Assembly: GCF_048066175.1 (NCBI RefSeq)
Contig: NZ_JBLTXA010000024.1
Location: forward strand, 13,858-77,857
Length of the DNA stretch: 64,000 nucleotides
Origin: Niveispirillum fermenti
Lineage (GTDB): Bacteria > Pseudomonadota > Alphaproteobacteria > Azospirillales > Azospirillaceae
Direction of reading: 5' to 3'
Under the pieces are notes generated by a model. The model saw nothing but the letters and a program-made list of their open reading frames with translations. It was not told where the DNA came from and made no database searches. Numbering within the stretch: position 1 is the stretch's first letter; each line of letters opens with the position of its first letter. This document shows positions 23,401 to 28,473 of this stretch, one piece after another. The translations under genes and the position numbers were made by a program.

Positions 23401-25382
23401 CCCAGCGCCGACAGGGACACGCTGCCGCCCGTCAGGACGGGGCTGCCGGCCACGTTTGTGATATTACCGGCCGAAGCGTCGATCTTGACAGCGCCGGCAC
23501 CGGCATCGATGGCACCGGCAAGGCTGACCCTGTCGCCGGAGATCAGGGTGATGTTGCCGCCATTGCTGGTCAGCCGGCCGATATTGGTCAGGCTGGAACC
23601 CGCCAGCGAGGCGTCCAGTGTGATGCTGCCCCCGGCGGTCTTGATCTCGTGCGTGGCGCTGGTGAAGGTGATGCCGCCATTGACAGCCGTGGAGCGCAGC
23701 GTGAAGCTGTTCCCGGTGCCGGTCTGCAGGTCCAAACTGGTATCCACCGTGATCAGGCCGGTGGCCTCCAGCACGATGTTGGTGGTGGCGTTGATGGCCT
23801 CCAGCGTGGCGGCGGCGACCGTATTGTCGCCGGAATCCGCGTCGCCGGCCGCAATCGTGCCGTCACCGGCATTGCCGTTCAGGCTGCCGGTGCTGCCCGC
23901 CACAATCTTAAGGGTGGACGGGTCCAGCAGGAAGGTGCCGGTCTTGCCCTTCGCCGCCGTCAGGTCGACCCCGCCGGTCAGGGAGATGCGGTCACGGCTG
24001 GACACCTCGGCAAAGCCGCCATCGCCGCCTTCCGCCCCGCCCCTGGCCGTGATGGAGCCGGCGAACGCCGTGCGCATGTCGGACAGGACCGTCACGGTGC
24101 CGCCATCGCCGCGCGTGACGGCATCGGCAGCCAGCACGGCGCCGGCGCCGACCGTCACCTGACCGGCAGCCCAGGCACCGTCGCGGTCGCCAGCACTGCC
24201 GACGGCGATGGTGCCGCCGCCCAGGTCACCGGAAGCGTCGATGCGGGTGCCGGCCGCCACGGCGATATCGGCGGCATCCACGATCACCGTACCGCCCGAC
24301 TGGCCGTCCTGGCGCCCGCTGGCATCCACGGTGCCGGCCACGGCGATCTTGCCATCACCGCCCGACAGGACGATGCGGCCATTGCTGCCGGAAATGCTGG
24401 TGGCCGTGATGATGCCGTCGGTGTTGACGACATTGTCGATCACACCCTTGACAGCACGGGCCGACAGCACGACGGTGCCGCCCTCCGCCGTGATCTGGCC
24501 GGAATTGACGACCAGCGCCTGGGCCTTGCCATCGGCACCCTGCGGCAGATCGGTAACGATGGAACCGGCATCGAAGCTGAGCAGCCCGTCGCCCTGGAAA
24601 TCCAGCGTGAAGCGCTTGGCACCGCCCAGCGCCACCTTGCCCAGCCGGGCCTGGATGATACCGGAATTGCGGACCGAGGGCGCCACCAGCGCGGCCAGGC
24701 CGCTATCCTTGATGGAGATCAGCCCTTCATTGACGATGCCGGCATTCAGGTTGGCGGAAGCCTGGTTGAAGGCATAGTTGCCGGCCAGGAAATCCGCGTC
24801 GGTGATGTTGGCCGTGGTGGCGACCAGCCCGCCGACATCGACGCGCGAGCCCTTGCCGAACACCACACCATTGGGATTGACCAGCATCACCGTGCCATTG
24901 GCGGTGATCGAGCCGAAAATGGCCGAGGGGTCGTTGCCGACGACACGGTTGAGCGTGACCGACTGCGCCCCGGGCTGCAGGAAATTCACCGTCTCGCCGG
25001 CGGCGATGGAGAAGCCCTGCCAGTTGATGATGGCCTTGTCGGTGCCCTGGATGATGTTCAGCGTCTGCGGCGTGGCCGCCACGATGCTGGCCTGGCCGGC
25101 CACGACGGTGCCGCCCGTCGGGTTCGCCCAGGCCGCCTGGGTGAACAGTGATGACAGGGCATAGGCGAAGCCGCCCACGGCCACGGCCACGCCGGCCCGG
25201 CGCTGGCGACGGGTGCCCTTCGGCCCGCCACGTCCGCCGGGGCCCAGCAGGGCGGCGGCCGATGCCATCAGATTGTCCCGCAGATTGTGCCGCTGCCGAC
25301 GGGAACCGGGCAGGCCGACCGAAACGGAGGGGGTGGAGTGAGTGCCGCGACGCTTGTCCATGATCAAATCCCCACCGCTCAT
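5499..25382 (-). CDS. Giant filamentous-haemagglutinin-like exoprotein (TpsA)
   Basis: A 6,627-residue secreted protein, well over 600 kDa, the substrate of the TpsB transporter encoded just upstream. The ATG at 25382 overlaps the tpsB stop (TGATG), implying coupled translation; ATG 25361 is an alternative. Residues 1-86 form an extended basic signal region with a hydrophobic core, ending AWA before NPTGG. The TPS (haemagglutination activity) domain spans about residues 87-330 and carries the NPNG hallmark at 169-172 followed by GVVFG. The rest is Gly/Thr/Ser/Ala/Val-rich beta-helix-like sequence: a long irregular FHA-like zone, an array of about 93-residue modules (GGTTALASLTT), then shorter TTGAQ-Y-G modules. 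The tail is Pro/Ala/Gly-rich and ends acidic (SEEEEGRPRN). No VENN motif, CdiA-type toxin or membrane anchor is visible. An adhesin or biofilm-matrix role is inferred. The frame is intact throughout. Confidence 0.95.
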   Translation of the reverse strand: MSGGDLIMDKRRGTHSTPSVSVGLPGSRRQRHNLRDNLMASAAALLGPGGRGGPKGTRRQRRAGVAVAVGGFAYALSSLFTQAAWANPTGGTVVAGQASIVAATPQTLNIIQGTDKAIINWQGFSIAAGETVNFLQPGAQSVTLNRVVGNDPSAIFGSITANGTVMLVNPNGVVFGKGSRVDVGGLVATTANITDADFLAGNYAFNQASANLNAGIVNEGLISIKDSGLAALVAPSVRNSGIIQARLGKVALGGAKRFTLDFQGDGLLSFDAGSIVTDLPQGADGKAQALVVNSGQITAEGGTVVLSARAVKGVIDNVVNTDGIITATSISGSNGRIVLSGGDGKIAVAGTVDASGRQDGQSGGTVIVDAADIAVAAGTRIDASGDLGGGTIAVGSAGDRDGAWAAGQVTVGAGAVLAADAVTRGDGGTVTVLSDMRTAFAGSITARGGAEGGDGGFAEVSSRDRISLTGGVDLTAAKGKTGTFLLDPSTLKIVAGSTGSLNGNAGDGTIAAGDADSGDNTVAAATLEAINATTNIVLEATGLITVDTSLDLQTGTGNSFTLRSTAVNGGITFTSATHEIKTAGGSITLDASLAGSSLTNIGRLTSNGGNITLISGDRVSLAGAIDAGAGAVKIDASAGNITNVAGSPVLTGGSVSLSALGGHVGASGAAISTSTGVLSVATGGNIHVSNATALSGLSITANHVASSDANIYSISATGLAFTVTDGANGQTLTNISSPGNLNFSFTSDKGLAIGILNAGSGDVALTANGGDITSTGASPLITGNALTLVARGTTGTNGAIGATGSPLSTAVTSLTSTSGSGIINIDNTGALSLNSVTTGSTVLSTIKATGTITVGAITNQAFSPGNFSLQSTTGSIIDDGDSATLIRSSGGLVLQAGGAIGSPTDAITAVGATSLLANAGNGGVYFTNAGSSDSANTIFSEVRANNGDIVLKVTRGSANLHDIAIASGAGNIDVSVANNLSYGTINAGSGNVTLTVDGTTTSQSGGTGITGDKLKVVATNATHTMTLLTQVNEIDAVSASSLTLTQTGSVTLKRLASATINATVEGDGAETTVGTLGTATFSGTVSLTTSGKIIAAAGNKVGGTGVTITAGGDVGADAARLDTRTGVLSVTNTGSFFIDNDSHLTRLTINNKHTGSTPNSFVLTALSQTFDVTDNGTTVTISDISNSFLTSFSFTSDKNLVLGRLRIADSTTGNAAPPSASITTTEGSILDDGNRNTFLSASVLKLSATEGVGANGAALGISTQDLEVTTAGDLVIANESYFNRLVIASTHKDADADYMFGITGQSLDVSLTDGPDGYLFTRLISNGGWDESRGLNIFSFTGDRDITLGEVNIGSLEFSMPSPMGGASTKTLNTVLFKSTTGAIKDDGSDSTRVLAGAVNLQAAKSVGASDAGMDIDIVARAIAVYAGTGSGLADGEAGIYVTASSIVNPTNADSALLVGKGGAFTDNFRTSNGDIVLRLLAGDIEISSSTVGTTKGALTMEALSGSILSSTSSNTIRSTGKMELKASQNIGTSATLLQVDAGELVAEATAGIINVRANAFTGGDTLTLTKVVAGGDSLTLSSSGALDLGEIKAGGGTGAISITASGAINDDSETDARVEGGSISLRASSSNSIGSSRQLKLKTGKLTVEGKSTIDIDNDQALTSLDIIRDSGSGSVSISGTGQTVSISGAGSLATLTSATDLDFSLTVKGGTVGLGAANVGAGKFVVVGDGAITKTGGGSDRIVAGSVSLTAGTSSSIGSSSSPILISSTKLDVSAGRDIYVGSDVGLTHLTIASTNSTTASNTASLFGITGPAGEVVALTDNGTTLTVDVVGSAGLTDFGLSASKNIAVSEIVVSGAVTLKTEGGGANSSLSLSGGGTVIASSVTLVATGTGSDGGAIGSSSRAFKTSAASLSVTNNGNIYINNSNTALTTLAVTNTHKTTSLTDINTISFINVGSGRSVTVTEAGGVTTVGANSGAGIMDFSYSVDRAIRVSSIDAGTSTTGKVTLKSTGSAGSGGSTVYSFITGNNQDGTITAGEVSLTATGSNTGGIGNNDAMFFVDTKKLYIKSGGSVRWDNATTLTDLTLDLSFETTGSVNSGSYTYEVYGSNNPSLSLNVAVLNNSVSGLNIQNISQTSSPLNLTVLSTKQINVSGINVGTGTVKLQAGTTSGDTFSGATVNASRSTSVITAGRLEIMASSVGNSQSGQSTFFGTVGTLKINATGDVNYQNAGDLVLDGVSNRTTSDGRSITLAVTNGNLTQAVGSTGGLFTNDLTLKVENGSIGTSETSLLIEAESLTLTSGLNVYLNNLADLDKFDWTLRHSSAINQYSITGVNLTVNMPASLASGSTTINTFTDTSGLDLSISTDTSLVVGNIDVQKGRSLSLTTTGTAKSISTLGGGMTMRAGRINLTATGSAGTSASTLRTHTEALFINTVDDVYINNSAADLQTLSIKNSRTSGDGAAAYSLLSGNATISISGSSSYALAVTDTTGLDFTFETKISQIVGIVDLTKAGTLTLKSEASLFGGANSSLSRITAGSLSLDAMLLGSTGARFYIDAPVVTLKAQGDVYVTSSTHIDKLSLTNSSSSSTADRTFDIVSAGLDGTAGTVQVQATHTNTGGTVFSQITDTSGMDFSFTGDRLVTVDSVEIGAANRLTLSGNSGIQELDDASYIKAGVVHLIASSGAVGQTAGTGGGLLDITTGYLKISANNGALVDLKQKAKVAGITVAGTSVFQISSGDLDIGSPDDTDGGWSLNGAAVTVNVVNGSILGGGFISGSGDLTLTASGAIGADGKALGISAASNGTTTLTATAAGGGIYLTESQALTISSMNAAGDVVVAAGNGQQQKDLTIAGAITATGHKVTLTAANAAIKSDTSSVIDAAELVLTAMGGANAGAGAIGASTNANTRVKTTATKLTINTGGNIVVGSNSDLTDLTIDRKTSQNNTSSSGTLSVTATNLTFTASDNGTTTTLTNISDTTGLNLTISAKGNIAVGTISVGSGSVDLNTAAFTTTNAATSITAINGSSLITAGSLSLATNSYTGAGIGTSSQAVLTSVSRLTLNTASGGAYVSNAGALTTGALTSNGALSVKTGSGDLTLDGAVSWGSSAALTLEAGGHLRSNGIGLTAGGTSASINLKAGSGIGTASDVFRITASNAGGTGSLVSATVTGDGSAYLAFTGGVNGGLSTSVKNGSTIVTAGGTVVIGTMTITDDAAGNDIRVTANGSITIGSTGTAGSVSTGMGEGQVVLTALSGGIQQGNNGSSISGGTVTLNATAGYGSSSAALGVNSRDLTAVSSTAGLGTYLKATGTELGLSNIVTNGGVISVTGANTAISLGRLVSGGSDINVEATGISNLQVGIVDASGGGTGNVTLSAGSGSITDDELSSTGITGNTVTLTAGTGIGTSTHAVNTHAVTLLGGTSGTGSVHLADGNSAGVSLGNSSTGLTVNDGSLTVTAAGPLAVVNVVQSTDGAGKDVTLSTTSGDVTITKLYAGASVSTGAPSSSQASVTAAGGITTVGNDTHIIAGKLSLTANDGNIGAVTNMATGDGTPVLVKVSSITGLSAAKAAAVVSISNSGTGTSTLGSGALTLGTGASAYIKTAGDLSVEGLSLSSGNLLLESGGTLTLPSSGSFSTTGAVTLKGTTDIVSSGGGRTVSVTASALTFVSGSAGGDTTLTTTVDTLDASLTGNDKNLIVTNTGEVSSLTLAANGDVTFTNSVGFTATDISATGANRTITLTATTGDLTLDTINAGATGTLTLLAATGSVLSADGGATLTGETLNLTTFTGVGSADAAFDTTFTKISANVTGVGGIYLSGTSFQLGDLTTTNGDIVVTTTGNITDTNMVNGFSAGTSGNVTLKSTGGSVTLTKDFNSTGSDATKAGLAIEANSITVAAVGTAGAQEYKGNTTLTGDLTGKSVTITGNATLGGSNSAVTINTSPFNGDIGISGTITGGGKGLTLTAGTGTATLGGAATGLASLAATAGTISAAGASSTGAQAYTGATTLSGTYAITGTGNFGVTGALTLGGDTTIGAGANQINLSSTVNGAYALALNGTGAVTVGGAVGGTTALASLTTDTGGTGSFKSVRTTGTQSYGSGVTLDGTYATTNSAVTFSGAVTLGGNTTVSTGSGNATFSGAVDGARTLTVNSTGATSFAAAVGGTTALSSLTTDAGGTVSLQAVTTTLSQSYGENATLNGNLTTTANGAVTLAGAVQLGGATTIATGSGAIQVTGTIDGAHALTLNSAGTTALSGAVGGTTALASLTTNAGGTLTLKSVSTTGAQTYGETSVTLDGIYTVGTVDFTASNNFILAGDTTINAGANAINLTGTINGAHALALNSTGATTLTGAVGGTTALASLTTNAGGTSSLRSVTTAGGQTYNDAVTLNGTYTTGNGDFLTAQALTLGGNVTVSAGTGGVTFQGTVDGTHALTVNSQGATLFSGVVGGTTALASLITDAGGTTTLGNVTTNGVITIGDAATIGGTYTSNNNWTISFAGPVTLTADTTVAAGSGAITFGGTIDGAHALVLNSTGVTTLSGVAGGTTALTSITTNAGGSAILTGVITTGEQTYNDDVTLSGLFQTSDATFDAKGNVTLAGATTVETGTAGLEFAGTVNGGHALTITTSGDTKFNAVVGGTTALASLTTTGSGNVTAISVYTSGDQTYAGNATLNGTYSLAGGAFLTSGGLTLAGDVTITGGNVTFSSNVDGAHALTISSTGATTANAAIGEGTALASLTTSGGAINLQSVTTTGAQSLGGSGGSLNGTYGAGSFTLTSAVSLAGNTTVSAGSITISATIDGGSDLTLNSSGATNVSAALGGSQALGSLTTDSGGTSSFVGVSTSGAQTFNDAVTLSGSFAAGGLVANAGATLAGATTIDSGATFNGGIGGGFDLTVNAGSSDVSFNGAVNGLGALAVNSGGLTKFSSAGVSAFSIVTDGAGSLDLGGATTVTTTGAQSYGEVLNLTGDTVLTASAVTLSQGAQGSHALTVNSDLTLGAGASINSLTVSGLTSINGGVNTSGKQDYKGGALITGDLELNAGGGVDFGGSVDGDGALTVNSADTTRFGGTVRLGSLTTDAGGTVVLSGAVTTSGAQTYGEQLRIDDETVLTGSTVTLSAGAEGSSSLTINGDADIAGDVGAQTALASLSVSGGTRLGGGTVRTSGDQQYGGLLTLSGDTTLSGTSVTLGDGATGGGLTIQGNAVLQGGQGVTLDSLSVTGATLLDGGTMATTGSQTYGGAVTLTGDQILTTSSGHIDFGGTIDGAADLTINAGASDVIFTGAVGSTTRLGTLTINSAGLTSFAAAGMNMTSVVTDAAGTLNLNGGAITTVGAQSYGEAVTLTIDTVLTGSSVTLGQGATGGRVLTINGDADLAGSIDVAALAISGNTLLRSGAVKTSGTQTYGGGLTLASDTVLEGALITVDQGVDGAFALTIRGNAAFGGAPGAGTPLASLDIAGDTLLNGGSITTSGAQSFTGTVTLGGDATLTGGSVDFQGAVEGPAGLTVNSPGLTRFGGTINVGSLTTDGAGSLSLASSAITTTGAQNYGERLTLVADTVLTGSSVTLNQGADGAFALTIRGDAGFGGALGAEQALTRVDVSGGTVLSGGSITTSGSQAYGGAVTLNGSTVLTGGSVDFQGAVTGPAGLTVNSDGLTRFGGTVTLGSLTTDAGGSLSMAANSVTTTGAQNYGERLLLTADTVLTGSSVTLAQGAEGDHGLSVEGDAVFGGTVSLGSVAVSGTADLNGGAVTTTGDQSYGAARLGSAAVLAAGGDVLFAGTVTGAHALTVDAAGLTRFGGAVDLASLATDAAGSLLLGGSVTTTGAQTYGERALIGGNIVLTGSTITLSQGADGSDAAAAAPAGALAAPGRYALVVTGDLVTGGAVGGVTALESLAVSGSTVLGGDVTTTGDQTYGGALTLAGDTRLTGGLVTINGAGSGHGLTIAGDAAINGIVSLAGLNVSGTTLLNSDVATLGGQTYAGLVTLGRDAVLTGSLVSLNGADGAHALAITGDAVIAGAVGAGTALAGLSVGGTTLLSANVTSTGAQTYAGAVTLGDDVALSGGTVAFNGTIDGAHALSVTGPVGFAGVVGGQQALSGLVVRGAARVDGGAIDTTGTQHWEGAVTLGRDTRFGTAGGDALFDGTIDGAFALSIDSSGLTRLGGAVSVASIVTDAAGSLTLTGGSITTSGNQTFGERAVLGSDMLLTGGLVTLAGGVDGAHALSITGDGVINGAVGGTAALTSFSVGGRTQLNGSVATTGAQSYTGPVTLLANAGLTSSGGSMTFGGTVDSNGGASLTITAGGAVAFNGAVNTGALAVTGQDTTFGGTVTTGNLVVTGHNVTFSGAITAADMTVTGRDMTFNGAVTSSGRISLTSNNASGTITFAGSAHVQAASGFTQAGGARVLLPTTVTVTLGDITLEAPAELPAGAASISTSGNITMAGLVGPGTNLTLSAGTGALKIGVSGGAAAQTLQVLTLTVPTAGSASMFGTIGTNAGAAAAKAVDSSYRGAPYFLNNVAWGPVEDVTQVVSTIVPRNPVPSTPTVASLFTGTVTSSGVTPNALSAYQAPQVLTNVGLLETGGSVSVLQTSPAAGAAGGVGSGAAGSSSPSVLAAPDGTAPAGAGSQPSSEATSDGQGTANSEEEEGRPRN
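6650..10570 (-). repeat. Short irregular TpsA repeats (TTGAQ-Y-G type)
   Basis: The C-terminal quarter of tpsA repeats the motif TTGAQ(S/N/T)YGE(R) followed by LTGSSVTL-QGA-G-ALTI and V-G-T-L-GG-(I/V)TTSG. On the plus strand this shows as recurring text such as ctcgccata-gtctgggcgcc near 7950, 8364, 8790, 9419, 10130 and 10541. Spacing varies, so modules of different lengths are interleaved rather than strictly tandem. Predicted as successive coils of a beta-helix. Confidence 0.8.
10950..13500 (-). repeat. Tandem array of about eight 280-287-bp (93-aa) TpsA modules
   Basis: A near-identical segment encoding GGTTALASLTT recurs at plus-strand positions of about 13193, 12906, 12626, 12339, 12055, 11775, 11495 and 11215, a spacing of 280-287 bases. 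Each module reads roughly TTGAQTY, then VTL-GTYT, ALTLGG-TTV, G-VDGAHALTLNSTGATT and back to GGTTALASLTT. The high DNA identity makes the array a likely site of copy-number change by recombination and a likely assembly trouble spot. Confidence 0.9.
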
Positions 25383-27133
25383 CAATAATGCATCGTCAGG
25401 CTGAAGAAGGCGCGTGTCGGCTTGCCGTTCTCGGTCGCCACGTCCAGATTCAGCGGTTTGTTGACCTCGAAGGTCGCAAACAGGTTTTCATGCAGATTGG
25501 CCCGGACGCCACCGCCGGCGGAGGCCAGCGTCACATGGCCGGACGGCCTGGTGTTCGACAGGCTCCAGACCTGACCGCCATCATAGAAGGCGTAGAACTG
25601 CACACCGCGCGGCAACAGCGCCAGTTGCGGCGAATATCGCAGCTCGATGGAACCGGCCCAGCCATTGTCACCGGAAATCTCGCCATCATTGTAACCGCGG
25701 CCGAAATTCGGCCCGCCCAGCGCGATCTCCTCCGACGCCAGCAGCGGCGTCTTCGTGAACTGGCTGGTGAACGTCGCCAGCAGGCTGAAATTGTCAGAAA
25801 TCTGCTGCACGCGGGTCAGGTCGGCCGTGACCTTCAGATACTCGGCATGGCCCGCGATGCGGGTCGCCAGCGGATAGCCATGGTCCGTGGCGCCGAAAAT
25901 ATCCAACCCCTGGTGAAGCGTGACGCGGGCCGCCGTGATGCCCTGCCAATTATCGGACCGGTCATAGGAGAAGCCCGCGCGCAGGATGCGCAGCCGGTCC
26001 TTGCTGAATGGCAGGTCGGTCAGGTCGGTCTTCACGTTGCGGTATTCGAACTCGCCCACCAGCCGCAAATTCTCCAGCCGCGACCGGATCAGCGGATAGG
26101 CGACGGTCGCCACTTCCGACACGACCTCGCTGGCGATATTCAGTGTGGCCAGTTCCCGGCCGGGCTCCGACTGTGAATAGGAAGACGAAAGGCCCACCGT
26201 CAGCCCGTTGCTACCCAGGTTGGCCTGATAGTTGCCCGCCACCATCCAGGAGCGCTTGGCCGGTGTCGACATCTTGCCCATCAGCCCCAGCCGGTCCGCG
26301 TTCCCGGCAATGGAATTGGCCGTGACGGACGCGATCAGTTCCGAACTGCCCAGATAAGGTGAATTGCGGTTGTCGAAAGTCAGTGACGCATCGACCAGCT
26401 TGCGGTCGGCCGTGACACGGATCACCGATCCGCCCACGACATCGGCGGAAGGCTCCAGACTGCCCCGCACGGTCAGGCCCGGCAGGTCGTTGGCCAGCAG
26501 CAGCCGGCGCTCGATGGCGGCGATGCTGATCGGCTTCACACCGCGCAGCGGCTCCAGCAGACGCTCCACGGTGGCCCGCGCCGGCCCGATATCCAGATCA
26601 TAGACGATATCGGAAACCGAACCCTCAACGACGATGATACGGAAAGTCCCGTCCTCGATCGTCTGTTCGGGCACGATGACGCGGCTGGTGACATATCCTT
26701 CACCGCGATAACGCAGTTCGATCGCGTTGGCCACGCCGAACAGGTCGCGCACCGTCACCTCCCTGCCGATCATGTCGGCATAGAGGGGGCGCAGCGAGGC
26801 GGTGTCGAAGGCCGTATTGCCCTCCACCGTCACGGCATTGAGGGTCAGGCGGAAATTCTCGGCCCCGTCGGGCGCCTCGGCGGCAGAGCCCTGAGGAACG
26901 GTGATGGCCTGCCCCGGGGCGGACGGGGTGGGCATCACCGGGCGGGGCAACTCACGCCCCGGCTCCACCCCCGATGGCAGGGTTGGCTGGACCTGTTGCG
27001 CCTGGGCCGAGCCCAGGCATAGGCCGAAAGCCAGGGTAGCGACCCCCAGAAGCGCGCCCTTGCGAAGGGCGCCCCTGTCGTGGAAAGGCGGGCGGGAATA
27101 ATGATTGGCACTACCATTGAATGAAGAAACCAT
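25382..27133 (-). CDS. Two-partner secretion transporter (TpsB, ShlB/FhaC/HecB family)
   Basis: An outer-membrane 16-strand-type pore that recognises the TPS domain of its partner and exports it to the cell surface. The 583-residue product starts at ATG 27133 after GGGGCGGGGT, with a signal peptide ending SAQA (residue 45). An ATG at 27187 would add 18 residues but has no ribosome site and lies inside a palindrome. A proline-rich linker leads into the POTRA region (about residues 94-170; VTVEGNTAFD, then GYVTSRVIVPEQ). The ShlB-type barrel follows. The signature loop motif appears as GGPNFGRGYNDGEISGDNG, corresponding to the conserved VRGY/F element of FhaC loop 6. The chain ends in FSLTMHY, a typical terminal aromatic barrel signal. 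The stop codon overlaps the tpsA ATG. Confidence 0.96.
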   Translation of the reverse strand: MVSSFNGSANHYSRPPFHDRGALRKGALLGVATLAFGLCLGSAQAQQVQPTLPSGVEPGRELPRPVMPTPSAPGQAITVPQGSAAEAPDGAENFRLTLNAVTVEGNTAFDTASLRPLYADMIGREVTVRDLFGVANAIELRYRGEGYVTSRVIVPEQTIEDGTFRIIVVEGSVSDIVYDLDIGPARATVERLLEPLRGVKPISIAAIERRLLLANDLPGLTVRGSLEPSADVVGGSVIRVTADRKLVDASLTFDNRNSPYLGSSELIASVTANSIAGNADRLGLMGKMSTPAKRSWMVAGNYQANLGSNGLTVGLSSSYSQSEPGRELATLNIASEVVSEVATVAYPLIRSRLENLRLVGEFEYRNVKTDLTDLPFSKDRLRILRAGFSYDRSDNWQGITAARVTLHQGLDIFGATDHGYPLATRIAGHAEYLKVTADLTRVQQISDNFSLLATFTSQFTKTPLLASEEIALGGPNFGRGYNDGEISGDNGWAGSIELRYSPQLALLPRGVQFYAFYDGGQVWSLSNTRPSGHVTLASAGGGVRANLHENLFATFEVNKPLNLDVATENGKPTRAFFSLTMHY

Positions 27134-27184
27134 ACCCCGCCCCTGGCTTAGAGAAACCCAAATCAAACCGGCCCATAAATCGAC

Positions 27185-27204
27185 CATGTTAATTTGTTAA
27201 CATG
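27185..27204. promoter_or_regulatory. Perfect 20-bp palindrome at the start of the tps operon
   Basis: CATGTTAA and TTAACATG flank a TTTG centre. It lies 52-71 bases upstream of the preferred tpsB start and overlaps the alternative ATG at 27187. A TATGAT -10-like hexamer on the minus strand (27222-27217) sits just upstream, so the palindrome would cover the transcription start and early leader, as expected for a repressor site. The cognate factor is not evident. Confidence 0.55.
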
Positions 27205-27765
27205 TCCGAGCAAGAATCATACCCGGATATGCCCTTCTCATTCTATGGGCCCGCAAAGGAAGGATCAATAAAAAGCTGACCTCCTTTGGCTCATGTACCG
27301 GCCATTATGCGCCATTAACATCACATTAATGGAATGTGACAAAGAAAAATACAATGAAATGTAAAATAAAAAGATACGGAATATGAATAAAATCTTATAT
27401 TTATCTGATTTTATTTAAAAAACTGTCTCGATTTCTTCTCACATCTTCAGATAATTATTTGAATAAATATCGAATCAGACTTCCCATACCTGCGAAACAT
27501 CCCCACAATCACGGCAGTCCCCAGGTCAATGCATGCGGGTTTAGGCAGGTTCATTATTCCCGATCTTTCCTTCTTGGGCAAAGTCGAGATAGCCACTCGT
27601 CACGATGCCCACCCCCGCCCGCATCGCATGCCGGACCCGCAGAGCGCGCGCACCACACCATTCGGCTAAGCCGCTTGGGAGAGGGGCGGAAGTGAAGTGT
27701 GCATCACAGCACGCGGCCACGATGATCAAGAAGCAACCTGGAGAAGACGGCACGGCACCACGCCA
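27205..27765. other. Non-coding region, conspicuously AT-rich at 27300-27480
   Basis: About 560 bases lie between the tps operon promoter side and the end of motE, both on the minus strand. The part from about 27300 to 27480 is rich in A/T tracts (for example near 27350-27420), in sharp contrast to the GC-rich surroundings. It is therefore a candidate binding region for an H-NS- or MucR-like silencer and for the tps promoter. The rest (27500-27765) is normal in composition. Two small open frames there (27459-27695 plus; 27541-27753 minus) lack convincing starts or family features. Confidence 0.6.
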
Positions 27766-28473
27766 TCAAGGCGACGGCAGGCTGGCCGTCCGGGATGCGG
27801 GATGGTCGGCCGGCAGGACCCGCCGCAGGGCCAGCGTGCGTGTCAGCCTGTTGACCTTCGCGGCATCCATCTCCGCCAGGATGGGCGCGGACCGGCGCTC
27901 CTGCATCAGGTCCAGCAGGTCGACAAGGATTTCCGGATCGGTTTCGTTCAGAAGGCGGGCTGCATCCTTCGGCTTCATGTTTTCATAAATGGAAACCAGC
28001 CGCGTCAGATCGGCACGTGCCATGGAGGCACGGCGGTCCAGCAGGCCAGCGACGTCGCGCCGCGCCTGTTCAAGGCGGGCAATCTGCGCCGCGGCCTTCA
28101 TTTCAGCCGCGGCCATCATCTGCGCGCGCAGTTCCAGTTCGGCCTCCCGGTCCGCCAGGGCCTGCCGTTCGGCTGCCAGCAGGTCTGCCAATGCCGGATC
28201 GCAGCGGGCCGTGGCCGGCGCTTCGGGTGCCGAGGCGACGGGACCGGCCAGCAGGTCGGTATAGCCCCGGGCCATGCCCGCCGCCTCGGGCGGGGCCGGT
28301 GCGGCGGGCATGGCCTGCGCCGGCTCGGCCACTTCCGCGGCGGCATCGCCGATGCGCACCATGATGGTGGCGGCATAGAGCGGGATGGCCAGCGCGGCGG
28401 CCGTGGCGGCCAGCGGCAGCAGACGGGGCCCCTGGGTCAGCATCTGCTTCAGTTTGGCAAGATCAAAGGCCAC
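27766..28473 (-). CDS. motE: MotE-like flagellar protein with MgtE-N-like domain
   Basis: A 235-residue bitopic membrane protein. It starts at GTG 28473, seven bases after GGGAG and overlapping the upstream gene by 11 bases. A short cytoplasmic start is followed by a membrane helix (about residues 17-38, LLPLAATAAALAIPLYAATI), a Pro/Ala linker, a charged coiled coil (about 95-150, AERQALADREAELELRAQMM) and an MgtE intracellular-N-like domain (IYENMKPKDAARLLNETDPE, then LVDLLDLMQERRSAPILAEM). That architecture is typical of alphaproteobacterial MotE. In Sinorhizobium MotE is described as a chaperone for the periplasmic motor protein MotC. It is the last gene of the fliL-fliM operon, which supports a motor role. 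The exact partner here is unknown. Confidence 0.8.
   Translation of the reverse strand: MAFDLAKLKQMLTQGPRLLPLAATAAALAIPLYAATIMVRIGDAAAEVAEPAQAMPAAPAPPEAAGMARGYTDLLAGPVASAPEAPATARCDPALADLLAAERQALADREAELELRAQMMAAAEMKAAAQIARLEQARRDVAGLLDRRASMARADLTRLVSIYENMKPKDAARLLNETDPEILVDLLDLMQERRSAPILAEMDAAKVNRLTRTLALRRVLPADHPASRTASLPSP

Noticed and set aside
16041..25151. Several plus-strand frames of 446, 991 and 883 codons
   Set aside because: Same antisense effect as above within tpsA; no ribosome sites or recognisable domains.
27459..27695. 78-codon plus-strand frame in the AT-rich gap
   Set aside because: It begins with TTG in AT-rich DNA without a ribosome site and reads as random His/Pro/Arg-rich text.
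27541..27753. 70-codon minus-strand frame just after motE
   Set aside because: GTG start without a convincing ribosome site, odd Cys/Gly composition and no known family. It could be read through from motE but is not supportable as a gene.
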